A DNA stretch of 64,000 bases from Epinephelus fuscoguttatus. Lineage: Eukaryota; Chordata; Actinopteri; Perciformes; Serranidae. The first letter of the stretch is position 1. Each line of letters begins with the position of its first letter. Below, one piece after another: positions 35,426 through 54,400 of this stretch. The DNA is taken from the NCBI RefSeq assembly GCF_011397635.1, contig NC_064754.1, forward strand, positions 30,050,543-30,114,542, given 5' to 3'. The notes under the pieces were generated by a model, which saw only the letters and a program-made list of their open reading frames with translations, had not been told where the DNA came from and made no database searches. A program made the position numbers and the translations under genes.

Positions 35426-36064
35426 CACTAACACCGTCCAATCACAGACTGGAGAGGAGATGTTTGATGCTCGCTGCTGTCACTGATCAGCCATACATCT
35501 GATCTGGGATTATTGGGCTGTTATGAAGTTAAAAAGTGATGAACTACCTCCAACAGCTGATTCACTGGCTGTCAGGTGTACAGCGAAGCCTGACTTCAGA
35601 AGTCATTGTGGGCACTATTACAATTGCACAACAACATTGGACAAAAGACTGTGTTTCGTAGCTTTTTATATACTTTAAGGGACATTGTGCTTTTTATATG
35701 AATGAGGAGATAATGAAAAAAAAACATATTACTTAGATAGGTATATTTTTAGAAACAGAGAACTTCCCCTGTTATATTTTAGATCTTAAAGTGATAGATG
35801 GGCTTCAAGAGACCAAGTCTGAATTTACACAATATGAATAGGTACAACGGGTGTGTGATTACTGAACAGAACAGAAAAGCTGACACATATCAATTGTTTT
35901 ATTTATCTATATAAAAGGAAAGGTGAAGTTATAGTTTCTTTTACTTTTATTACTTTTATGTCTGTAAAGAAATAGTTTTAATGGAGTTATCACATTAACA
36001 GTGATTGAATTACAGTACTGACCCAAAACACCACATCTGTATGAGGAGTTTTTACTAAAATAAA

Positions 36065-37504
36065 AAGTTTACATTTTCATATGTATGTGTGTTTGTGTGA
36101 TAAAGCAGTCAAATAAGGAACTGTTGATTTGTCTCAGCACCATTTTCCACAAATTGGTGTCATCATGGAGGGTCTCTGATTCATTCATGATGAGGCAACA
36201 TTAGTGTCAAAACTGATTTTCTTGCAAGCAGAGGTTTCTGGTGATTTCACATCACAAACCATAAATCCACATGATTTGATATATGCATAAACCCTCAGTT
36301 ACATCCACACTAATGTAAAATCTGTGACCAGACCTTTACAAAACCAGCAGCATCTACCAGTCCATGGCCTGAGCATTGCTTTGCCACAGTATTTCCAAGC
36401 TGAAAATCAACCTCAGACACCCGACAGACGTAAGGTTGTAATGTATTTTCAGTCAAACTAGATTACCTTGCAGAGTCAGTTTTTACTTTAACATTTAGTT
36501 TTATTCTGTTGATCTATTTAAAAACAAATAACATCTTTGATGAATTTGTGAAATAATGAAACTTCCAAGGGGGTGAATATTTTCATTGGCACTGCATTAT
36601 CACAAAGTAAGCGGTTGCTTTATGAAAGCATTAAAGGCATAAATCACCTGGTTTTCTTAACAAGCCTACACTGTGTCAGCATTAAATAAACACCGTACAG
36701 TATTCAACACCAAATTTGCAAAATGTAACTTATGTAAGACGTTTTACCACACCTGTATATTGACGGTAAAGTACAAAAGTCCAGCCCTTCAGAGGACCAC
36801 GAGCTGGTTTCACATGTACAAAAGGATGAAGTGTTTGTGCACCTCAGGGCGGCTGAGTCTGTCTTCTTCATCCATCATCCTGACCCTGTAATCCATCGGC
36901 TGTGTCCAGGTTTAGTAATTATTAGCCAGGCTGTTGCATCACCAGGAGAGGTTCCTGATCAGGGGCCAGTGAAAATATACACATTTTATGGTTTCTTACA
37001 TTCAGTTCACCACTAGGACTCCCATCAGCTCTGTACGATAATCCTCAGAAACTGTGTTCATCTTAAATGTCTCCCATACTGCCAGCTAGTCATTGACTTA
37101 GTGAGGCATTAATAATCAATTTTAATGGAAACTGCCATGAGCAAACTGAAAGAGCAGCCATGAGGTCAGCCATGCTAGCCTTATCATCCTGAGCATGTTT
37201 GCATTATGTCAGGTGTCAAGAAATAGACTGATTCAGTCTCAACAGAAAACAATCTCTGACTACAAAATAATTTGCTGTTCTATTTGCCTGATCACAGTCC
37301 TGATGGAGTTTTTGAGTGTTTAACTCCTAATACGCTTTCATCATTGCTTATTTAGCATTATGAATTATATAACAATATGTACATACAAGAAACACTTAAA
37401 ATTAACAATATATGACTAAGTTTTTGGGGGCTGTAAGACCTCTGTTGGCTAACACCCTGAGAGAAGGACTGGAGTGGCGCAGGGGAAGTGATGGTAGTTG
37501 ATGG
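36065..37504. other. Intergenic stretch after slc26a11
   Basis: No gene, RNA or named repeat recognised between the slc26a11 poly(A) signal and the L2 fragment. Confidence 0.4.
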
Positions 37505-38668
37505 GTCTACTAGTACGTAGGAAGTACTTTGTTGAAATTGGTAACTGTGTCTCAGACCACATGGCCTTGACCTGTGGGGTGCCCCAGGGGTCAATCCTGG
37601 GACCCTTTCTGTTCAATCTCTACATACTGCCTTTAGGCCAATTAATACAAAGTAATAATGTGTCCTACCACAATTATGCAGATGACACTCAGATCTATGT
37701 CTCACTGACAGCAGGTGAATATGGACCAGTGGATTCACTCTGTCACTGCATCCAACAGGTCAGTGTGTGGATGCAAAACAATTTTCTCCAGCTAAATTCA
37801 GACAAGACTGAAGTCATCGTGTTTGGTCCACAGAAACAAAGACAAAGTGTCAGCAGTCACCTCCAGTCTCTCTCTCTAAAACCTACAAATCAGGTTAGAA
37901 ATCTCGGGGTAATAATGGACTCAGACTTGAACTTTAACAGCCACATCAAATCAATAACATCAGCAGCTTTTTACCATCTAAAAAACATTGCCAAAATCAA
38001 AGGTATAGTGTCTAAACCTGACTTGGAGAGACTTATCCATGCATTTGTCTCTAGTAGGTTAGACTACTGTAATGGCCTGCTCACTAGCCTCTCCAAACGG
38101 GCTGTAAGACAGCTGCAGTACATCCAGAATGCTGCTGCTCGGGTCCTGACCAGAACCAGGATGTACAAGCACATTAGTCCTGTGCTCAGGTCTCTACACT
38201 GGCTTCCTGTGGCTCAGAGAATAGACTTTAAAGTAGCTCTGCTTGTGTACAAGTCTCTCCACGGTCTAGCACCAAAGTACATCTCTGACATGTTAGTGCC
38301 ATACGAACCATCTCAGACTCTGAGGACCTCAGGGACCGGCCTCCTGCTGATGCCCAGAGTCAGGACTAAACATTGGGAATCAGGATTCCAGTTTTATGCA
38401 GCTAAAATCTGGAACAGTCTTTCTGAAGATGTGAGACAGGCCTCTACTCTGACAATGTTCAAATCTAGGCTCAAAACAGCTCTATTTCACTGTGCATATG
38501 ACTGAAAGGATCTTATCTGCACTCTTCTCTTTTAAAGTTCATTTTATAATGATTATTTATGTTTTTATTTTGTATTGTGATTTTAATGCATTTTCTTGTT
38601 CTGTAAAGCACTTTGAATTACTTTGTGTGTGAATTGTGCTCTACAAATAAACTTGCCTTGCCTTACGT
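37505..38668 (+). mobile_element. L2/CR1-type LINE fragment, 5'-truncated
   Basis: The open frame (37498-38505, about 335 codons) carries the reverse transcriptase palm and thumb (TCGVPQGSILGPFLFNLY, catalytic YADDTQIY, LGVIMDSDLNF). It ends with the conserved L2 C-terminal region (LHWLPVAQRIDFKVALLVYK, FKSRLKTALF). The 3' UTR ends CTACAAATAAACTTGCCTTGCC, the usual L2-type tail. The endonuclease and palm start are missing. The frame has no stop, so the copy is young. It lies between slc26a11 and the SRCR/ZP gene. Confidence 0.85.
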
Positions 38669-39074
38669 AGATTGGCAGGTTACCAAGGGGTAAATGGGTA
38701 TACTTATATATTGCAATGGCTTTTTGACTGATAGATGGGTATACTGTAAATGGCCAGAATAAAGAGATGGGTGTGAGGACCTTGATCAACAAAGTGAGGA
38801 CACTGGAAACAGACGTCAGCTGTCTGTCCGTCAACACCTGAACAAAACAGTGGACACATTGAGTAGGAGGGGGTCAGCCAGGAGTCAGTGGACAGACAGA
38901 GAGACATCAAGGAGGACAGTCACACCAGATCAAGGCTGTAATTACAATATACATAGACAAAAAATATTAATTAAAGGGAAAAAAGCTATTCCAAGAGAGG
39001 CGACCATGCACTTCTGTCCACTGCAGTTCTGCATGTGGTTTGTGCAAGTTTTTACTTTTTTTTTTTTAAAAAAC

Positions 39075-39290
39075 TGTATATACTTTATTAATCCCTGAGG
39101 GGAAATTCAACTTTTTCACTCTGTTGTTAATTACACACAGGTCCAAACACACACATGCACAAACAGGACCTATACATGCACTAAGTGGAGAGATGTCAGA
39201 GTGAGGCTGCCCATGACAGGCTCTCTGAGCGGTTGGGGGGATCAGTGCCTTGCTCAGGGGCACCTCGGCAGTGCCCAGGAAGTGAACTTG
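39075..39290. repeat. Dispersed fish repeat (TTTATTAATCCCTGAGGGGA family)
   Basis: Landmarks are TTTATTAATCCCTGAGGGGA, CAAACAGGACCTATACATGC, GGAGAGATGTCAGAGTGAGG and GCCTTGCTCAGGGGCACCTC. It is highly abundant in percomorph genomes; the inverted fragment is at 20838-20960. The flanking region 38669-40925 shows no gene. Confidence 0.65.
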
Positions 39291-40958
39291 ATTAATCAAA
39301 ACGAATATGCCATATAACATATCTATTTATGACCAAGATCAAAACACCCACCAGGGACAATGTAACTCTGTCACAATGTGCTGTTTTCTTTACTTTTGGA
39401 TTTGATTATTTGACATCTCATTGGTGAAAGTATTTGACCTAGTGTACTCAAACACATCCTGAGAGGTACACAAACATAACATTTTTTATTACCAATGTTT
39501 CTGCCTGAGTAACTGAAAGTTGTATTTGAGTAAGGCTCTCTCATTGATGATTGCCAACTCTTCAATGAAGTGTTTGAATTACTATTGCACACAGGTATTT
39601 ACCAGCATAAAGTGTTATATATTATATATTATTATCGGCACTCTTGTCTTGTAGAACAAAGGACTTGGTCAACTATTTACTTGAGTGTAACACTAAAGGG
39701 GAAATGAGCTTGGAAACATGATTAGACAAAAACATTACAGTAAGGCCGCCAATGATTCCAGTAAATAATGGTAAGGTGTGACACAAAAATACCATAAAAT
39801 CACAATAAATGAAACTGACAGTGTGAGAAAGGTCATCCTGTCTATAGTGATCTAATGGTTTCCAGGCTCGTACTGGACTGATTAAAGAAAAGAAAAACAC
39901 CTTTTCAAAGCCAGACAGTTAAATACTAAAGGTGGGGTCCAACACAAACATGCTGTACAGTAATAATTGTGTATGAGATATGATGTACTAGTTTAATTCA
40001 TGCAGGAGATTCAGCTGATTATCTTTTTAAATGTATTAATATGTCTGTCAGCAGTGCATCTTCATTTAGGCAACATAGGCATGCCAAAAAAAAATTCTGT
40101 CTTTTTTGACATAAAAAAAAATGGGACCTAGACGTGTCTGCCACAGCATGCCAGCAGCAGAGAGCGTTCATTATAATCAATTATAAAGTACCCCAGGAAC
40201 CAAGGAATCAATAGCCTAAATGAAGGAAAGGGCATGTGTCAGTGACAGCGTTCGAGGAGTCAGACTTTGGTGCCAGCTCTATAGGAGTCAACAGGATGGG
40301 TGTGGCAAATCACACTATAACTCATGATATTTCAAACTTTAAGGGTTCCTTGCCCAAAACCCGGAAATGTGTTTGCATTTTGCTGATCCTGGATCGACAT
40401 GTAGGGATGGTGGGTGAGTCATGTAGCTGCTCATCTGCAGTTATACCTACTTGAAGAAAACCTGCTCCACTCCACCTACGTGACAAGTCACATCCGTGCC
40501 CCATAAATGTCTGATGTAAGAGAAAATGAAAAAGCACAAGATGTTGTCAAGGGTGCCAAACTTAAAAGCCTTTAATGATTATTTGGTCAGAATATATTTC
40601 AAATGCTCAGGAACTCAATGTACTCTCAGATATTTTAGCCACTGCTGTGACAAAAGGTGTTTATAGAGGGGCTAGTCAGTCGATGCATTAACGCTGGAAT
40701 GTGCAAACTTGACCATAATGAGGACCAAGAGGTCTCCATTATGTTTCAACACTAACCTGAGATTGATTGTAGTGCCATAAAAATGTATTGACTCGGGACT
40801 TTGTTTGCGTGCCAGTCCTGTTTGAATTGTATCTTAATTTTGTGTTATTTGATTAATAAGTAACTCTTTTCATGTCGTATGAATCATTGTTGTCACTGAC
40901 CCATTTATGTGTTTTACCAATGACTGCTTCATTGGTCCTCTGAACACACAGACAGGCC

Positions 40959-40966
40959 TATAAATA
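40959..40966 (+). promoter_or_regulatory. TATA box of the SRCR/ZP gene
   Basis: TATAAATA, with an inverted CCAAT box (ATTGG, 40931-40935) 28 bp upstream. A non-coding first exon of about 50 nt would end at 41037 before GTGAGT, placing the start near 40990. A strong TATA/CCAAT promoter fits a highly expressed secretory protein. Confidence 0.7.
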
Positions 40967-41155
40967 CTCACACTCACTCGCTGGGAGATTTACAAGTCAT
41001 TCGCCAACTCCTGGATTCCCACACAGTCTCTCTAAAGGTGAGTACAAAGACTGGCGTAGTGAGTAATTTTCTGCAAGGCAGCATAATTCTATATTGATAA
41101 ATAATTATTGTTTTGAATTGTCTCTTTGGTCTTTTTCAGGAAGTTTGTGTCGTGG

Positions 41156-47046
<5,891 letters not shown>

Positions 47047-47219
47047 GCTGCTAACATGCAATAATACAAACACAGTAAAATCTGTGATATGATTCTTTGT
47101 TTAAAGATATTTTTTATTCACAAGACATAAGATTTTAAAACTGTTGTAACAGTTTGTAATACATTTTTATCACACTTTGTATCCATCCTCAGTTCTATTG
47201 CCTTTGTAATGGTTGTCTT

Positions 47220-47225
47220 ATTAAA
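47220..47225 (+). terminator. Candidate poly(A) signal of the SRCR/ZP gene
   Basis: ATTAAA 174 nt downstream of the TGA at 47044-47046. A second ATTAAA is near 47359. No AATAAA was seen between. Confidence 0.4.
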
Positions 47226-47756
47226 TAACAATTAAAAAGAAACTCCGGTGGTTATAATGAAATGAAGGTACCAGTACTTTTCTTCTTCTCTGTCTCTATT
47301 ATCAGCATAGCCCTGATGTGAATATATTGTATGTATATGAATTTATATACATATTTTTATTAAAGATTTTTTTGCATTAGTATGATGCGGTCTCTGTTTC
47401 TTGGGCTACGAATACATTTCAAAACAAATTATTCTTTCAATTCAGTGACAACTTTTCCATATTTTAGCGTAAAGTGTGCAACAGATATGAGTGGTATAAC
47501 ATCACCTTCGCGTTGGAGTTTGGTTTTTAATGTCACTGTGACAATGCCATGTGTTTTTTGTATGTATTTTGTGTCCCTGTCCAAAGAGCACCTCTAACCA
47601 AGGATGAGTCCACGAAGCGCTCCTGTTTTGAACATTGTTTGATAACATCACCTCGTTGGAATATGTGGTGGTGACATTCATTCACTCATTCATTTCTTAC
47701 TCCACTCACTCAACTATTCATTTTTACTAAAGTGTATAGCCCTTTTTGACAACATT

Positions 47757-48050
47757 GTCACCTCACAGCAAGAGGGTTGCCAGTTTGAACCCCAGGGTGG
47801 GGGAGCCCTTCTTTGTGGAGTATACATGTTCTTCCTGTGTCAGCGTGGGTTTTCTGCGGGTACTCCAGCTTCCTCCCACAGTCCAAAGACATGCAGGTTG
47901 AATGGTGACTCTAAATTGTCCGTAGGTGTGAATGTAAGTGTGAATGGTTGTCTGTCTCGATGTGTCAGCCCTGTGATAGTCTGGTGACCTGTCCAGGGTG
48001 TACCCTTCCTCTCGCCCAATGTCAGCTAAGATAGGCACCAGCCACCATTA
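47757..48050. repeat. Dispersed fish repeat, copy 3 (inverted)
   Basis: Reverse complement of the repeat at 12465-12728, with CTCACAGCAAGAGGGTTGCC, CTCCCACAGTCCAAAGACAT and CCTGTCCAGGGTGTACCCTT in order. It fills most of the gap between the two tail-to-tail genes. Confidence 0.75.
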
Positions 48051-48270
48051 CCAGGTAATGCACTGTAAAAAAAAAAATTGACTACCACAGTTTAGGTTAA
48101 TCAATTTCACCAGGATAAACACTGTAAAAATGACAACCAGAGGGTTCAGAGCAATAAACTTATGGACAACAGCACACCAACTTTAGCCTTATACTGTATC
48201 TTTCAGCTGTCCCGTCTCAGTAATATTGATCTGAGAAACACAACAAACACACGTAATGTAACACAATGCT

Positions 48271-48276
48271 TTTATT
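48271..48276 (-). terminator. Candidate poly(A) signal of the NLR gene
   Basis: AATAAA on the minus strand, about 220 nt past the stop codon at 48499-48497. Confidence 0.5.
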
Positions 48277-48496
48277 GTGACAAGAAACAGAATTCAAAAT
48301 GAAAAAAATGACAGAAGGTACAAATCAACAGCATTTCTACATTTAAATGATCATGGCTTCAGTCTCTAAAGGACTGGTAGTGGAAGAAGTTTACAATGAG
48401 GAATCCTTTCAGTCATTCTTAATTAAAGTAACTGTGATCCCATCTAGACTCAACAGATCAGCAGAGGGTTTCTCTAACAGCAGGAGACTCTCGGAC

Positions 48497-51400
48497 CTAC
48501 AGAGAACACAGAGACACTGAGGAACAAGGTGTCCAAGACCACAGCCTAAACCCGGGATAAAGAGGTTCAGTGAATGTGGTGTTGAAGGTGTAGAGGGGGA
48601 ACATTGTTTCAGAGAAGACTCTGTAAAAGGACAGAGTGCCAGCAGGATGGTCCAGATACACTGCTATTCTATTGGAGCCAGAGGTGGAGGAGGAAAAGAA
48701 TGAGGTGGAGAAGTAAGGGAGGTCTGTTGTTCTGTGATTGTGACTGACAGAGTAACTACCATCAGCACTGCAGAACAGACTCCAGGACTGATCATTCTCT
48801 CCAAAGTTAGTGCCTGTAAATCCTTTCCTTTTGATTCCTTTGTAACTCACTGCTATGGAAAGCGGTGGTCTGCACTCGACCTCCCAGTAACAACGACCAG
48901 TCAGACCAGTGCTACACAGAAGCTGAGGCCAGAAGTCAAATCTGTCTGGATGATCAGGATATGACTGATCCTCGTCCACATATAGCACCTTCCTGTTGTT
49001 GTCAGACAGTTTGAGGTTGCTGTGTACTGTGTTTGTGTTGAATGCGAGTTCACAGGAATCTGATGGAGACAACAAGACACAACACAGCTGCTGCTATTAA
49101 TCCATCATCTCTTCATTTATTGACACTTTGACGATGAAATCAGATATCTGAAGGAATGATGTCACAGTTTTCCTTAATCAAATTAAAAACACACTTACAC
49201 TTCCCCAGACCTGGTTTTAACCATCGGGCTCCACCAGGCTCCACCCTGAAAGGAGGAAGGGGGTCAGAGTAGCACATCCTCTTTCAACATGCAAACATGG
49301 ACATGTTGTCTCTCTTATACACATATTATTATACACTGACAAGGAAACAGTCCAGGAGTTTGAGAAATACAGGGGAAGTGTCTTAAAAGTCCTGCCCTGT
49401 CCTGAAGTTGTCTAGTTCAAGTTTAAGTTTTAACTTAATGTAACAAAAATTAGGCTCGGTGGGGGTGTCAGTGACTTAGTGGTAGAGCAGGCGCCCCATG
49501 TACAAGGCTGTTGCCGCAGCAGCCCGGGTTCAACTCCAGCCTATGGCCCTTTGCTGCATGTCACTCCCTCTCTCTCTCCCCCTTTCACGCTTGTCTGTCC
49601 TATCAATTAAAGGCCAAAAAAGCCCCAAAAATATCTTTAAAAAAAAGAAATTAGGCTCAGCTAGCAGTTTTCCCTTGCTTCCAGTCTTTGTGCAAAGCTA
49701 GGCTAAACATTTCCTAGACCTATCTCTGTAAAGATGAAACTGATTCGATCCCAGATATGGGGATAAAAAGGGAAATTTATATCAAAATGACTGACAGTTC
49801 CTTTAACATGCAGAGATCTGCCAAAAACTACATCAGTTATTTCCAACAGGCAATTACCATGTTTGTTCCTGGAGATGTTCTCCTTGGAGACCTCCTACAC
49901 AAATATGTCATGTTTATGTTCAACCAGTGTTCATACCTGAGAGTGTCCAGTCTGCAGTGTGGATCCTTCAGTCGAGCAGACAGTAGCTTCACTCCTGAGT
50001 CTCCTGGATGATTGTATCTCAGGTCCAGCTCTCTCAGATGGGAGGGGTTGGAGCTCAGGGCTGAGGCCAGAGAAACACAGCCTTTCTCTGAGATCAGACA
50101 GACTGACAGACTGCAAACACACAAAACAACACACAGCAGATCATCTGAGGGTGCTGCTGTGTCACTCAAATACAAATAGATAAATAATAATTACAATGTC
50201 TTAATCAGAGTTAACTGTAACCATGTCATTGGCATTTTCAACTTTAACATTTATGTTTAGCGAGAATACTGCTTGTTCCTAGTTCGTTAAATATCAATTA
50301 GGGCTGCCCCTTAATAGGCGACCAAACGTTAATTGACCAGAAAGGTCATTACTCGGCAAAATTTAATTGGTCACTTAGTCACAGAAACAGACAAAACAAA
50401 ACAGAAACAAAAGAAAAAACAAACTGTGAAACTCCACTGGGAGCTACGCCTTATTAGGCCATGTGGGAAATTAATTTAAAAGGACAGACACAGGAAGACA
50501 CACGCTCAGCAGTCAGACAGGAGTCATGTTACAAACCAATCACAGCTGACAGACATTTTTCCCTTCTTCCGTAAATATCAGTCTGTGATAAATGTGGAAA
50601 AGTTGATCATTTTAGTGCAGGGCTACCCAGAGCTTTACATCTGTTTCAGAGACGATAGGCCTACACGCTTATAAACAGCACCTGGAAGAAGATCAGCTCT
50701 GCACTCAGGATTGTAGGTAAATAGGCTGTACAATGCTTAGTAAGGTTGCTTATCAACCTCGGATACAACCTGCTGCTGTGCTCTTGAAAGCTGGCACAAG
50801 AAAGGCACAAGAGTAGCACCCAGCACTGGACATCGTGTTTTCCAGGCAGTTAAAGACGCCATGTGTATGGCCCCTAATTTACAGGGCTGGTACCCGCGGT
50901 TATCACACAGGCTAGTTCATAACATGTCGGGCAGGAAATCCAAAGTGTGGGATCATTTTGAGAAGGTGAAGGACGAACCCAAGGTGATATGTAAACTCAT
51001 CTTCATTGGTCGACTACAAACATGACGTATCATCTGAAACATGGAAGTAGCTACATGCCCATTAGCCACTTAGCACAATCATTACTGCTTTGCCGACAGT
51101 GCCATTAACAGGCGACTCGCTCAGTGAGTGACGTGCACTTGTAGATAAAATATAGGCCTATATTAATGAAGGTTCATCAGTATGGTTTGTATTTCTCTGT
51201 AATGTAGCACAGTGTTAACAATGTTACTGATACTATTCTTTCTCACACCTTGGATTCAAACCATTGTGTTGCCACACCCAAAATATATAAATTTAATAAT
51301 TAAATTAATATTGTAAACATGTGGGCGACTAGTTGACTAATGGCCATAAATGATGACCACTGGTCAACTAGGAAAATTCTTACTCGGGGGCAGCCCTAAA

Positions 51401-54400
51401 TATCAATACAATAGTTCTGAGGGTATTTGGTCATAAACAGACTATTATACTATAACAGAGACTGTAACATTTGAGTGACTTTAAAGGTCCTACACTAACT
51501 TGGTATAAGTCGTATCTATCAGATTGATCTCAGTTTGTTCTGTTAATAAGGAATCCTCCATGCATGCTGAAGTTTCCCACAGGGTTCAACAAGGTTCTGT
51601 GCTCAGACTACTTCTATTCACTTTATATACGCTAATGATAAAAATATTACAAGCTTAACCTGATGACATCACACACTTCGTGAAGGACAACGATTGGTGT
51701 GGACCATCGCATAGTCTGTCATGTCTTTCAGCCAAGTCACGGCACGATTTTATGACTCCACGATTGGTTAATCTGACACAGTGACTGTTGCAATGGACAG
51801 AAGTGTGGTGTAGTGTGAACCAGGCATAATTCTCTGAGTCTAGAAACAACTAACAAACTTTAGTAACAGGTCCTTTGACAAATCACATTTTCAGAAGCAA
51901 TCGTGCACCTTAGCTGTTTATCCACCAATAAAAATTTAGATTTTCAATGGTTATCAGTTGAATGGGTAAATGAATCCTGACCTTAGGGTTTCCAGTTTAC
52001 AGTGTGGACTCCCTAGTCCAACAGATAGCAGCTTCACTCCTGAATCACTGAGGTCATTGTTACTCAGGTCCAGCTCTCTCAGACTAGAGGACTGGGAGCT
52101 GAGAACTGAGGACAGAGCTTCACAGCTTCTCCCTGTGAGGTTACAGCCATTCAGTCTGAGGGAAAACAGTAAAGAAAGTCATAAGTTACTTTTTTCATTT
52201 GTTGAAAGACAGCAGCAGTATTTATTGATAGATAAATCTCACTTACAGAGCGTTGTTGGAGGCTTTGACCACTGGCAGCAGCCTAAGAAGAGCCTCCTCT
52301 GAAGCTGAGTATTTCTTGAGGTCAAACACGTCCAGATCTTCTTCTGATGACAGTAAGATGAAGACCAGAGCTGACCACTGGCCAGGAGAGAGAAAATCTG
52401 TGTGGAGACTTCCTGAACTCAGGGACTGCTGGATCTCCTCCACTAGGGAATGATTGTTCAGTTCATTCAGACAGTGGAACAGATTGATGCTTTTCTCTGC
52501 AGAGAGAGTCTTTTCAATCTTCTTCTTGATGTACTGGATTGTTTCCTGGTTGGTCTGTGAATTACTTCCTATCTGTCTCAGCAGACCTTGTAGGTGTTTC
52601 TGATTGGTCTGTAGTGAAAGACCCAGGAGGAAGCGGAGGAACAAGTCCAGGTGTCCATTTGGACTCTGTAAGGCATTGTCCACAGCACTTTGGTGGAGAT
52701 GTTTTAGTTCAGGTTTGTGTTTCCTTGTTACAGATTTGCGGGAAGTTGAATGTTTTTTTGACAGCAAATTTACTCCTGATTTGATGAATGTCAGGTGGAC
52801 ATGAAGAGCGGCCAGAAACTCCTGAACACTGAGGTGGATGAAGCAGAACACCTTGTCCTGGTAAAGTCCTCTCTCCTCTTTAAAGATCTGTGTGAACACT
52901 CCGGAGTACACCGAGGCTGCTGTGATATTGATGCCACACTCTGTCAGGTCTGATTCATAGAAGATCAGGTTGCCTTTCTGCAGCTGCTCAAAAGCCAGTT
53001 TTCCCAGAGACTCAATCATCTTCCTGCTCTCTGGACTCCAGTGTGGATCTGTCCCAGCTCCTCCATCATACTTGATGTTCTTCACTTTAGACTGAACCAC
53101 CAGGAAGTGGATGTACATCTCAGTCAGGGTCTTGGGCAGCTCTTCTCTCTCTCTGGTTTTCAACACATCCTCCAGAACTGTAGCAGTGATCCAGCAAAAG
53201 ACTGGGATGTGGCACATGATGTGGAGGCTTCGTGATGTCTTGATATGGGAGATGATTCTGCTGGCCTGCTCCTCATCTCTGAATCTCTTCTTGAAGTATT
53301 CCACTTTCTGTGGGTCAGTAAACCCTCTGATCTCTGTCACCATGTCAACACACTCAGAAGGAATCTGATTGGCTGCTGCAGGTCGTGTAGTTATCCAGAG
53401 GCGAGCAGAGGGAAGCAGTTTCCCCCTGATGAGGTTTGTCAGCAGCACATCCACTGAGGTGGACTCTGTAACATCTGTCAGGAACTCATTGTTGTGGAAG
53501 TCCAGAGGAAGTCGACACTCATCCAGACCGTCAAAGATGAACACAACCTGGAACTCGTCAAACTTGCAGATTCCTGCTTCTTTGATTTCAGCGAAAAAGT
53601 GATGAACAAGTTCTACCAAGCTGTACTTTTTCTCTTTCAGTACATTCAGCTCTCTGAAAGTGAATGGAAATGTGAACTGTATGTCCTGGTTGGCTTTGTC
53701 TTCAGCCCAGTCCAGAGTAAACTTCTGTGTTAAGACTGTTTTCCCAATGCCAGCCACTCCCTTTGTCATCACTGTTCTGATTGGTTCATCTCTTCCATGT
53801 CCGGCTTTAAAGATGTCTTCTTGTCTGATTGTTGTTTCTGGTCTGTCTGGTTTCCTGGATGCTGTTTCAATCTGTCCGACCTCATGTTCATCATTGACCT
53901 CTGCGGTCCCTCCCTCTGTGATGTAGAGTTCTGTGTAGATCTGATTGAGAAGGGTTGGGTTTCCTGCTTTAGCAATCCCCTCAAACACACACTGAAACTT
54001 CTTCTGTAGGTTAGACTTGAGTTTACGCTGACAAACTCCAGGAGGACTGTCTGAATGAACACAAAAAACAATAGGTCAAAGAAAATATTTCAACATTTCA
54101 TTTCCTCAAAGAATGCATATATATACATATTTCTGTCCATCTCTTGAGACATCGGTAAATGTCCTATTTATCCATGATGCTAAATCTTAAGAGAAATCCT
54201 CTTACTTCTCTCCAGACAGTTAGCCAGCTCATCCTGCTTCATTCTCCTTAGGAAGTGCAGTGTGATTTCCAGAAATGCCTCTCTGCTGCTCCTCCTCTGC
54301 TTTTTATCCTCATCACCCAACATCTCCTCATCATCCCTCTGACTCTCTAAGCAATCCAGGTAATCTGAAGTCAGAGCCTTCTGGAACTTTTTCAGCTCGT

